From: Vibrio zhanjiangensis
GTDB taxonomy: Bacteria; Pseudomonadota; Gammaproteobacteria; Enterobacterales; Vibrionaceae
Length of the DNA: 64,000 nucleotides
NCBI RefSeq assembly: GCF_030161235.1
Contig: NZ_BSPW01000108.1
Coordinates: 1-64,000 of the forward strand
Direction: 5' to 3'
Shown here: piece after piece, positions 1 to 6,795 of the stretch
How the letters are laid out: each line of letters begins with the position of its first letter
Position numbering within the stretch: the stretch's first letter is position 1
Notes under the pieces: model-generated
Databases searched by the model: none
Seen by the model: the letters and a program-made list of their open reading frames with translations, nothing else
What the model was told of the DNA's origin: nothing
Program-made: the position numbers and the translations under genes

Positions 1-61
1 ACGCAATAGCGCCGATGGTAGTGTGGGGTTTCCCCATGTGAGAGTAGGACATCGCCAGGCT
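1..61 (+). rRNA. rrf: 5S ribosomal RNA, 3' end (partial)
   Basis: The window opens inside a 5S rRNA. The run GTGGGGTTTCCCCATGTGAG followed by AGTAGGACATCGCCAGGC matches the conserved 3' half of gammaproteobacterial 5S rRNA (helix IV and the closing strand of helix I). The 5' half lies outside the window and the exact 3' end is estimated to within a few bases. It marks the end of an rRNA operon, with a tRNA gene 60 nt downstream. Confidence 0.93.
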
Positions 62-119
62 TTGAACAACATTGAACTAAAGCAAATCAAAGTAAGACTT
101 TAGAACAATTATATATTAT

Positions 120-210
120 GGAGAGATGGCTGAGTGGTTGAAAGCACCGGTCTTGAAAACCGGCATACGTTAATAGCGTATCTAGGGTTCAAATCCCTAT
201 CTCTCCGCCA
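120..210 (+). tRNA. serT: tRNA-Ser(UGA)
   Basis: A 91-nt class II tRNA with encoded CCA. The acceptor strand GGAGAGA pairs with TCTCTCC before GCCA. The anticodon stem CCGGT/ACCGG encloses loop CTTGAAA, giving anticodon TGA, which reads UCA serine codons. A long variable arm (ATACGTTAATAGCGTAT) is typical of tRNA-Ser, and the T-arm GGGTTCAAATCCC is present. It lies 60 nt after the 5S rRNA without an intervening terminator, so it is probably a distal tRNA of the rRNA operon. The symbol is by analogy with E. coli. Confidence 0.97.
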
Positions 211-216
211 CATATT

Positions 217-246
217 AAGACCCCTGTTTATACAGGGGTCTTTTTG
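217..246 (+). terminator. Rho-independent terminator of the rRNA/tRNA-Ser transcript
   Basis: An 11-bp perfect stem AAGACCCCTGT / ACAGGGGTCTT with a 4-nt loop (TTAT) runs straight into TTTTTG. It sits 7 nt after the tRNA CCA end, so it ends the rRNA-tRNA transcript. Confidence 0.93.
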
Positions 247-496
247 TTTCATTTTTACATAAGTTGCTAATAGTATTCCCTTTTCTCTACAAGAGTTATT
301 AGTCTTAATTTCAAATCACCTTTACTTAACTCTCTCTGTTGTTAATTTTTTGAAAAAATTAATAATTTATTAGGAAAGGCTTTCTATTCTTAATTTCATA
401 TGAAACAATAATTAGCATGCGAATAATGGGCTATTGTTTGGTTTAATTTTTCAGGAATTGAACCTGATATTTTTCCTTATTTTAATTGGATGAAAT

Positions 497-1207
497 ATGT
501 ATCACAGAGATCCCAAGACTAAGCTAGCACGAAGTTTCATGTCACATGTATGGCAAGAACGTGAGCATCAAGATTTGGATGATTTTCTCATCCCTCAAGT
601 ATTAGTTAAATCGCCGGTTAAGCAAAGTGTTGGTGGTCAGCACCTGTCTGATGCTTTTTCAATGTGGTTTAGAGGTTTCCCTAATCTGGACTACAAAGAG
701 ACAGCATTAAAAGTATTGAAAGATAGGGTCAGCATTGAGTGGCAAGTTAAAGGCGATCATCTGGGAAGGTTTTTGGGTGTTGCTGCAACAGGTAAGCCTG
801 TTCTTTATTGCGGGACAACCACTCTTGTAATGTTTGATCAACGAATCCATGCATATTGTGCTGATGTACAAGTATCATCTGTAATGGAACAAATATCACC
901 CGATCCATATGTAGCGAAAAAAACAGTCGGGGACGATATGTACTTGACTGTGAATAAGTTACTTCATCTGAATCTTACTCAGAGACAGATTGACTGTTTA
1001 GCCTTACTGTGTTTAAGGTGCGATAGCAGGGTGATATCATCAAAATTAAACATAAAATATAACACCTTCAGAACCCATGTGGAGAGAACGCTGCCTTTGA
1101 TCGGCCTGAGTTCGAGTAGAGATGTTTTTGATTGGGCTCTTTCTTCAAATACTTTAGAAATTCTGATAAACATCGCTTTAGAAAAAATATGCACAAAATG
1201 TGACTAG
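497..1207 (+). CDS. SnoaL-like domain fused to a LuxR-type helix-turn-helix; putative regulator
   Basis: 236 aa with no signal peptide. Residues about 10-130 resemble SnoaL-like (NTF2-fold) polyketide-cyclase domains: FPNLDYKETALKVLKDRVSIEW, then GxFLGVAATGKPV and a final TTTLVMFDQRI strand, the usual SnoaL order. Residues about 155-215 look like a LuxR/FixJ HTH: LTQRQIDCLALL, then SSKLNIKYNTFRTHVERTL followed by IGLSSSRD. I infer a transcription factor whose NTF2-like pocket may bind a small molecule; no target can be named. The start ATG has GGATGA 8 nt upstream. The gene is preceded by about 250 nt of very AT-rich DNA after the tRNA terminator and is convergent with a methyltransferase gene 20 nt away. 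The HTH call is moderately secure, the SnoaL call rather more so. Confidence 0.72.
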   Translation: MYHRDPKTKLARSFMSHVWQEREHQDLDDFLIPQVLVKSPVKQSVGGQHLSDAFSMWFRGFPNLDYKETALKVLKDRVSIEWQVKGDHLGRFLGVAATGKPVLYCGTTTLVMFDQRIHAYCADVQVSSVMEQISPDPYVAKKTVGDDMYLTVNKLLHLNLTQRQIDCLALLCLRCDSRVISSKLNIKYNTFRTHVERTLPLIGLSSSRDVFDWALSSNTLEILINIALEKICTKCD

Positions 1208-1227
1208 TTTTTGGGTAACTTGCCGAA

Positions 1228-1977
1228 TTATGAGGTGATAAAAAAGATAGTTTTATATGCCATGATTATTTCTGTTTGGGTTATTTGATTTGTTAATTCA
1301 ATATATTTATTAAACCAATGCTTAATAAAGTTCTGTCCGTAATGATGGTAGTGAGGCAACCAACCCATCACGTATTCTTTGAAGTCTTCCTTAGTCTGAA
1401 ATACAGCTTGTCTTTCTTCTTCCCATATTTTTATATTTGTGAACCCAACGCGAGTAAGCATCATTTCGATATCTAATTTAGTGTGGAAACAATAAGGATT
1501 AACAAAAGACTTTGAGGATACTCTGTACTCTGGTAGAGCTTCACACCAATCGGCGGCATCCCATAGACCAACACTCCTTGGGTATATAAGACCGAGAAAT
1601 ATTCCGTCCTTTTCAAGTATTGCTTTAATGCCGTACAGCGCTTTTTCTATCTCAGAAACCCAGTGTAAGCAATTAAAGCTAGTGACGATGTGATAGCTGT
1701 TTTGGTGCTTACTCAAATCTTGGGCATCACCTTGAACAAAGTGACAACTCGGATATTTTTTTGTCGAAAAATTAATCATACTCTCGGATATATCAATTCC
1801 CGTGACTTCTGCGCCCATATTGCTCATTAGATCAGAGACTTTTCCATCTCCACTTCCTACGTCGAGAAGCCTTTTACTTGCGAAGTCGATACCTGATTTG
1901 TCGATGAGGTAGTTCGCCTCACTTTTCTGTACAATTGAATTTTCACTATAGTGCGCTGGGTCACGAAATAATGTCAT
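1228..1977 (-). CDS. class I SAM-dependent methyltransferase, substrate unknown
   Basis: 249 aa. Motif I is LLDVGSGDGKVS (residues about 38-49), the acidic residue of motif II is in VTGIDISESMI, followed by FVQGDAQDL and a motif IV-like SFNCLHWV. The LHWV and LYGIKAILEKDGIFL stretch resembles the trans-aconitate / juvenile-hormone-acid O-methyltransferase branch, which methylates small carboxylic acids, but this is a subfamily guess. The start ATG has GGAG 7 nt upstream. It is convergent with the SnoaL-LuxR gene and lies downstream of glnG on the same strand, separated by 239 nt. Both islet genes are AT-richer in codon choice than their neighbours, which suggests an accessory pair. Confidence 0.8.
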   Translation of the reverse strand: MTLFRDPAHYSENSIVQKSEANYLIDKSGIDFASKRLLDVGSGDGKVSDLMSNMGAEVTGIDISESMINFSTKKYPSCHFVQGDAQDLSKHQNSYHIVTSFNCLHWVSEIEKALYGIKAILEKDGIFLGLIYPRSVGLWDAADWCEALPEYRVSSKSFVNPYCFHTKLDIEMMLTRVGFTNIKIWEEERQAVFQTKEDFKEYVMGWLPHYHHYGQNFIKHWFNKYIELTNQITQTEIIMAYKTIFFITS

Positions 1978-2106
1978 TTATGAACTCCTAGTGGTCATTT
2001 TTGCCGACACGATTCTGAATAATGGATGGTAACATACTGAAGAATAATGTTTATCTCTTCTTCGGTTCGATTAGTAAGCTAGAGTTCATTTTCATTTTGA
2101 TACAAT

Positions 2107-2214
2107 TTATCCAACAGATACCTTGTTAATTCACAAAGTAGAAAACACAAGGTACTTGTATTTATTACCTATGCCAATTGGTTTGCCTCATGGAATCATT
2201 CATGGGGCTTTTTT
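2107..2214 (+). ncRNA. candidate small RNA between the methyltransferase gene and glnG
   Basis: A strong plus-strand terminator ends here with no plus-strand gene in front of it. About 90 nt upstream is an extended -10 (TGATACAAT, 2098-2106), predicting a start near 2112. Inside, TACCTTGT (2119-2126) pairs with ACAAGGTA (2147-2154), then an AU-rich single-stranded stretch precedes the terminator. Two hairpins, an AU-rich linker and a U-tract are the usual shape of an Hfq-dependent small RNA. No recognisable -35 and no good ORF is present. The identity is inference. Confidence 0.45.
2185..2214 (+). terminator. Rho-independent terminator with no obvious plus-strand gene
   Basis: Stem GCCTCATG / CATGGGGC (8 bp, one G-U pair), loop GAATCATT, then six T residues on the plus strand. 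On the minus strand the hairpin is followed by AAACC, not a T-run, so it is oriented against glnG and is not a canonical glnG terminator. It ends 2 nt before the glnG stop codon. Confidence 0.8.
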
Positions 2215-2216
2215 GG

Positions 2217-3620
2217 TTAGTAAAGTTCTTTAAGTTTTCTCGTTAGGGTATTTCGACCCCAGCCTAGAACCTTGGCAGCGTCTTGTTTATGGCCTTTGGT
2301 ATGTTCCAATGCTGCTTCTAAGAGGATGCGTTCAAATTCAGGTTGAGCGTTGCTGAGTATTTCAGTTGCCCCTTCTATTAGCGATTGTTTTGCCCAAAGA
2401 GCAAGTGGGTTTTGCCAGTTTACATTGCTTTGTTCACCATAGTGGTTGCCGTTTGTAACGAGCTCAGGTGGAAGGTCTGATGGTAAGATTTCCCCCCCAC
2501 TTGCCATAACGGTTAACCAACGGCATGTATTTTCCAATTGTCTGACATTACCAGGCCAGTTGAGCTCAGTTAGGGTTTGACCCGTAGATGCATGAAGGGT
2601 TTTGGCATCAACACCTAGTTCCTTGGCTGCTAGGGATAAAAAGTGTGCGGCGAGTTTTTCGATATCTTGTTTTCGTTCGCGCAGTGCTGGAATGTGCACG
2701 CGTATCACGTTCAGTCGATGAAATAAGTCTTCACGAAACTCACCATTTTGGACCAAATTTTCTAAATTTTGATGTGTCGCTGCGATAATACGGACGTCAA
2801 CTTTGATTGGAGAGTGCCCACCGACACGGTAAAATTGGCCATCAGCAAGCACTCGTAGCAAGCGAGTTTGAATATCGAGCGGCATGTCTCCTATTTCGTC
2901 AAGAAATAATGTTCCTCCATTTGCTTGTTCAAAACGACCTTGACGTACGGTATTGGCGCCTGTAAATGCCCCTTTTTCATGGCCAAACAGTTCAGACTCA
3001 ATAAGATCTTTGGGGATGGCCGCCATATTCAGAGCAATGAAGGCTTGGGAAGATCTTGGGCTGTGTTTGTGGAGAGCTTTTGCAACCAGCTCCTTACCCG
3101 TGCCTGATTCTCCGTTGATGAGCACAGAAATGGATGAACGCGAAAGCTTGCCAATAGCACGAAAGACTTCTTGCATTGCAGGTGCTTCACCAATGATCTC
3201 TGGAGTATTAGTCAGGTTTCGCTCGCTGAGATTTTGCTCTCGCTTTTGCTCTTGATAGTGAGCGATTGCTCTTTCTACCAAGTTGAGGGTTTCGTCGACA
3301 TCAAATGGTTTGGGTAAATAGTCAAACGCTCCCTGTTGATACGCGTTGACAGCAGAATCAAGGTCAGAATGTGCCGTCATAATGATGACGGGCAGGTTGG
3401 GATAACTTTGGTGCACACGCTGTAGGAGTTCCATCCCATTAAGGCCGGGCATTCGAATATCAGAGATTAAAGCGTCAGGAGTGTCGTGTTGTAGCGCAAC
3501 TAAGACACTCTCTGGTTCAGAAAAGGTTTCACAGTTGATATTGGCAGAGGCGAGGGTTTTTTCTAATACCCAGCGAATCGAACTGTCATCATCGACGACC
3601 CACACGTTTCCTTTACTCAT
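2217..3620 (-). CDS. glnG: nitrogen regulation response regulator NtrC (GlnG)
   Basis: 467 aa, the usual NtrC length. The N-terminal receiver domain has the acidic pocket VVDDDSS and phosphoacceptor Asp54 in SDIRMPG. The central AAA+ domain has Walker A GESGTGKE (about 168-175), the sigma54-contact loop GAFTGA and Walker B GGTLFLDEIGD. A Fis-type HTH forms the C-terminus (KQDAAKVLGWGRNTLTRKL). Phosphorylated NtrC activates sigma54 promoters such as the glnA promoter in this window. It follows glnL by 28 nt and is cotranscribed with it. Confidence 0.98.
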   Translation of the reverse strand: MSKGNVWVVDDDSSIRWVLEKTLASANINCETFSEPESVLVALQHDTPDALISDIRMPGLNGMELLQRVHQSYPNLPVIIMTAHSDLDSAVNAYQQGAFDYLPKPFDVDETLNLVERAIAHYQEQKREQNLSERNLTNTPEIIGEAPAMQEVFRAIGKLSRSSISVLINGESGTGKELVAKALHKHSPRSSQAFIALNMAAIPKDLIESELFGHEKGAFTGANTVRQGRFEQANGGTLFLDEIGDMPLDIQTRLLRVLADGQFYRVGGHSPIKVDVRIIAATHQNLENLVQNGEFREDLFHRLNVIRVHIPALRERKQDIEKLAAHFLSLAAKELGVDAKTLHASTGQTLTELNWPGNVRQLENTCRWLTVMASGGEILPSDLPPELVTNGNHYGEQSNVNWQNPLALWAKQSLIEGATEILSNAQPEFERILLEAALEHTKGHKQDAAKVLGWGRNTLTRKLKELY

Positions 3621-3648
3621 AAAATGTTTATCCTTTCAGTTGTGCCAT

Positions 3649-4704
3649 TCATGTCATCGAAATAGGTAGGTAGATAGTAAATGTTGTGCGGCCAGGCCAA
3701 CTTTCTAGTTCAATTTTTCCTTGGTGCTGGTCAATTAGGTTTTGAGCGATAGACAGCCCAAGTCCGGTGCCGCCTTCTCTACCGCTAACCATGGGGTAGA
3801 ATAGAGTATCTTGCAGCTCCACTGGTACGCCTGGTCCGTTGTCGATAATCTCGATTTTTGCGACTAATTTGTAGTTTTGGCCATGGATATTAACTTGGTG
3901 CACTGTTCTGGTGCGTATAATAAGGTGGCCATCCGATTGGGGCTTTAAAATCTGACCCGCGTTAATGACGATATTTAACAAGGCTTGTTCTATTTGGTCT
4001 GCATCAAGCAAAAACTCTGGTAGGCTGGGGTCATAATCTCGCTCAATATTGACCCAAGATCCAACCTCAAGGTCGACTAACTGACGCACTTTTTCGAGGA
4101 TAAGGTGTAAGTTTTGATTTTGTTTTTGACCGGGTTTTTGTGGACCCAGAAGTCTATCAACCAATAATCGTAGTCTGTCTGCTTGTTCAATAATGATTTG
4201 AGTGTATTCGACCATAGATTGGTCGGGTAGCATACGTTCTAACAGCTGAGCCGCTCCACGCAGACCTCCAAGCGGGTTTTTTATCTCATGGGCCAGGCCT
4301 CTAACCAGTAATTTTGCAGCTTGTTGCTGAGAGTGCTGATTAAGTTCTTGTGATAAACGACGCTGCTGTTCAACCTCTCGTAATTCAATCAATAACATTA
4401 TTTGCTTTTGCCAAGATATCGGGCTGGCTGTCACCTCTAGGATGAGAGGCTTGCCTTCAATAATGAGAGTAACATTGCTGTCTGTAATGCTTTGACCGGT
4501 TTGAAATGGACGTGCAAGCCAGTTTATATCCGTGGATGGATTTTGAATTAGACAAGTCAGGCTCTGCTCTGCAATGCGCTTGGCATTTTGAGCAAAGAGC
4601 TGTTCAGCGGCGCAGTTTGCATAGTGGATTTGCAATGATTCATTAACCACCACCACTGCGGTTGTTTGATGACTCAGTATGATGCTATTGAGTTCGCTAT
4701 TCAC
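3649..4704 (-). CDS. glnL: nitrogen regulation sensor kinase NtrB (GlnL)
   Basis: 351 aa, soluble, no membrane segments. The N-terminal PAS domain spans about residues 8-110. The H-box GLAHEIKNPLGG carries His139. The C-terminal HATPase domain has an N-box (NIVINAGQ), DNGPGVP and GREGGTGLGLSIAQ. NtrB phosphorylates and dephosphorylates NtrC under PII control. An NtrC box lies 36 nt upstream of the start codon, so the glnL-glnG pair is probably autoregulated. A bidirectional terminator separates it from glnA. Confidence 0.98.
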   Translation of the reverse strand: MNSELNSIILSHQTTAVVVVNESLQIHYANCAAEQLFAQNAKRIAEQSLTCLIQNPSTDINWLARPFQTGQSITDSNVTLIIEGKPLILEVTASPISWQKQIMLLIELREVEQQRRLSQELNQHSQQQAAKLLVRGLAHEIKNPLGGLRGAAQLLERMLPDQSMVEYTQIIIEQADRLRLLVDRLLGPQKPGQKQNQNLHLILEKVRQLVDLEVGSWVNIERDYDPSLPEFLLDADQIEQALLNIVINAGQILKPQSDGHLIIRTRTVHQVNIHGQNYKLVAKIEIIDNGPGVPVELQDTLFYPMVSGREGGTGLGLSIAQNLIDQHQGKIELESWPGRTTFTIYLPISMT

Positions 4705-4739
4705 ACTCTTTCCTCATCCATGATAGTAATACGGTATTT

Positions 4740-4756
4740 TGCACCACTTTGGTGCG
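4740..4756. promoter_or_regulatory. NtrC binding site upstream of glnL
   Basis: TGCACC-ACTTT-GGTGCG matches the NtrC palindrome TGCACC-N5-GGTGCA with one mismatch. It sits 36 nt upstream of the glnL ATG, a position expected to repress or limit glnLG transcription, as known for E. coli. No sigma54 site is visible beside it. Confidence 0.82.
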
Positions 4757-4844
4757 CAATGTTAGTATGACCCAATTACTCTGGCTGGCGAAGTGAAAAT
4801 TCCATTAATTGGTTTGCTAAAGAGTAACAGACCTCTCTTGATAG

Positions 4845-4876
4845 AAAAAAGGCTCACAGATACGTGAGCCTTTTTG
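4845..4876 (-). terminator. glnA terminator (bidirectional sequence)
   Basis: GGCTCAC / GTGAGCC stem with loop AGATAC, extended by A5/T5, so a T-run follows the hairpin on both strands. It starts 20 nt after the glnA stop codon. It separates glnA from glnLG, so the latter needs its own promoter or read-through. Confidence 0.92.
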
Positions 4877-4896
4877 ATGCTGTAACCAGCCTTACC

Positions 4897-6306
4897 TTAC
4901 ACTGAGTAGTAAAGTTCAAACTCAAGTGGGTGCGTGGTCATGTTTACTTGGGCAACGTCTTGAGACTTAAGCGAGATGTACGAGTCAATAAAGTCATCAG
5001 AGAATACACCGCCAGTGGTTAAGAATTCACGATCTTGGTCAAGTGAATCTAGCGCATCCTTAAGAGAGTATGCGACAGTTGGGATTTCTGCGGCTTCCTC
5101 AGCAGGTAGGTCGTACAGGTCTTTGTCCATGGCTTCGCCAGGGTGGATCTTGTTCTTAATCCCATCAAGACCGGCCATAAGCATTGCAGCAAAACATAGG
5201 TAAGGGTTTGCTGAAGGATCGCCAAAACGTACTTCAATACGTCGAGCTTTAGGGCTAGGGACCACAGGAATACGGATTGAAGCGCTTCGGTTTCGAGCGG
5301 AATAAGCCAACATAACTGGCGCTTCAAAGCCAGGTACAAGGCGTTTGTATGAGTTTGTTGATGCGTTAGCAAACGCGTTAATCGCGCGAGCGTGTTTGAT
5401 GATACCACCAATATAGTAGAGTGCAGTTTCAGAAAGGCCGCCATACTTATCGCCAGCAAACAAGTTTACACCATCTTTTGCCAGAGACTGGTGAACATGC
5501 ATACCACTACCGTTGTCGCCAACCAGAGGTTTAGGCATAAATGTCGCTGTTTTGCCAAAGGCATGAGCAACATTATGTACCACGTATTTATAGATTTGGA
5601 TTTCGTCTGCTTTAGAAGTTAGGGTGTTAAAGCGAGTGGCAATTTCATTTTGCCCTGCCGTTGCGACTTCATGGTGATGAGCCTCGACCACAAGCCCCAT
5701 TTCTTCCATGATTAGACACATCGCAGAGCGGATGTCTTGTGATGAGTCGACAGGAGCCACTGGGAAATAACCACCTTTTACGCCTGGACGATGGCCCTTG
5801 TTGCCTTCTTCGTAATCAGAACCTGTGTTCCATGCTGCTTCTACATCATCAATCTTAAAGAACGAACCAGACATATCAGTGGCGAACTTTACGTCATCAA
5901 ACAGGAAGAACTCAGGCTCAGGACCGACGAGTACTGTGTCTGCGATACCAGTTGAGCGCATGAAGTCTTCTGCTCTCTTAGCAATTGAACGAGGGTCTCT
6001 GTCGTAGCCTTGCATAGTTGCAGGCTCAAGAATGTCACAGCGAATGTTGAGAGTGGCATCTTCAGTAAACGGGTCAAGTACCGCTGTTGAAGCGTCAGGC
6101 ATCATCACCATGTCTGATTCGTTAATTCCTTTCCAACCAGCTACCGAAGAGCCATCGAACATTTTGCCTTCTTCGAAGAAGTCTGCATCGATTTGGTGAG
6201 ATGGGATAGAGATGTGCTGCTCCTTACCTTTGGTATCGGTAAAGCGTAGATCTACAAACTTAACTTCGTTTTCTTGGATAAGAGACAGAACGTTTTCAAC
6301 TGACAT
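4897..6306 (-). CDS. glnA: glutamine synthetase, type I
   Basis: 469 aa, identical in length to E. coli GlnA. It catalyses ATP-dependent synthesis of glutamine from glutamate and ammonia as a cytoplasmic dodecamer. Visible signatures are FDGSSVAGW near the N-terminus, the ATP-binding KPLVGDNGSGMHVHQS block, the Glu-flap region NRSASIRIP, and the adenylylation loop MDKDLYDLP with the modified Tyr near residue 398. GGAGG lies 9 nt before the ATG. Upstream are a sigma54 -24/-12 element and two NtrC boxes, so expression should rise under nitrogen limitation. Confidence 0.99.
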   Translation of the reverse strand: MSVENVLSLIQENEVKFVDLRFTDTKGKEQHISIPSHQIDADFFEEGKMFDGSSVAGWKGINESDMVMMPDASTAVLDPFTEDATLNIRCDILEPATMQGYDRDPRSIAKRAEDFMRSTGIADTVLVGPEPEFFLFDDVKFATDMSGSFFKIDDVEAAWNTGSDYEEGNKGHRPGVKGGYFPVAPVDSSQDIRSAMCLIMEEMGLVVEAHHHEVATAGQNEIATRFNTLTSKADEIQIYKYVVHNVAHAFGKTATFMPKPLVGDNGSGMHVHQSLAKDGVNLFAGDKYGGLSETALYYIGGIIKHARAINAFANASTNSYKRLVPGFEAPVMLAYSARNRSASIRIPVVPSPKARRIEVRFGDPSANPYLCFAAMLMAGLDGIKNKIHPGEAMDKDLYDLPAEEAAEIPTVAYSLKDALDSLDQDREFLTTGGVFSDDFIDSYISLKSQDVAQVNMTTHPLEFELYYSV

Positions 6307-6415
6307 CTTGGATAACCTCCAGTGTTATTAAAGCGGTGTTAGCTTGATTAATTGAACAAATCCAGCATTGATTAATTTCATTTCAACGGTATTAATCGAT
6401 GCAGACTCTAATATA

Positions 6416-6431
6416 AGCTAATTTCATGCCA
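6416..6431 (-). promoter_or_regulatory. sigma54 promoter of glnA
   Basis: On the minus strand TGGCATGAAATTAGCT has the invariant GG (-24) and GC (-12) at exact RpoN spacing (consensus TGGCACG-N4-TTGCW). The predicted start is near 6405, giving a leader of about 100 nt. Two NtrC boxes lie about 75-100 nt upstream, the expected enhancer distance. Confidence 0.85.
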
Positions 6432-6492
6432 AAAAAATAATGCTTAAAATTCATGTATTTAGTTGTTTTTGTCCAATAATGGTACGAACATT

Positions 6493-6509
6493 TGCACCAA
6501 CTTGGACAT
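6493..6509. promoter_or_regulatory. NtrC enhancer site 1 of glnA
   Basis: TGCACC-AACTT-GGACAT, a good left half and a weaker right half of the NtrC palindrome. Its centre is 21 bp (two helical turns) from the second box. Confidence 0.75.
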
Positions 6510-6513
6510 TGTT

Positions 6514-6530
6514 TGCACATCTTTGGTGCG
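6514..6530. promoter_or_regulatory. NtrC enhancer site 2 of glnA
   Basis: TGCACA-TCTTT-GGTGCG, a near-consensus NtrC palindrome on the same helix face as site 1. Paired sites let two NtrC dimers oligomerise and contact RNA polymerase at the sigma54 promoter. Confidence 0.8.
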
Positions 6531-6795
6531 TGATGCTGGCCTATAATAGCTAGAAATCAAAGCCTATTTCATTTCAGTGATAATTACTACAGATGTCATT
6601 GAGGAATGGTGCATTGGTAGAGGGATGGGTATTTTTTTAGCATTGGTTGCGAAGAAAACTAATGTATCAGATCACATATTTCTGGGTTTTTCGCTAGAAT
6701 CTGGTACATTACGGTCGTTTTTTTAATCAAATAAGTAATGCTCGCTAAATGTACGATTTAGGAGGGTTGCTTCTTTTATAAGTGAATCAAAGTCC
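6531..6795 (+). other. upstream region of typA, no gene
   Basis: No convincing ORF. A possible -10 TAGAAT sits at about 6695 without a good -35. The sequence AGGAGGG (6760-6766) looks like a ribosome site but lies 30 nt before the typA ATG and in front of no in-frame start. Otherwise I see nothing in this AT-rich stretch. Confidence 0.4.

Noticed and set aside
120..2216. Island with tRNA attachment-site duplication
   Set aside because: I looked for a second copy of the tRNA-Ser 3' end and found none up to glnG; no integrase gene either.
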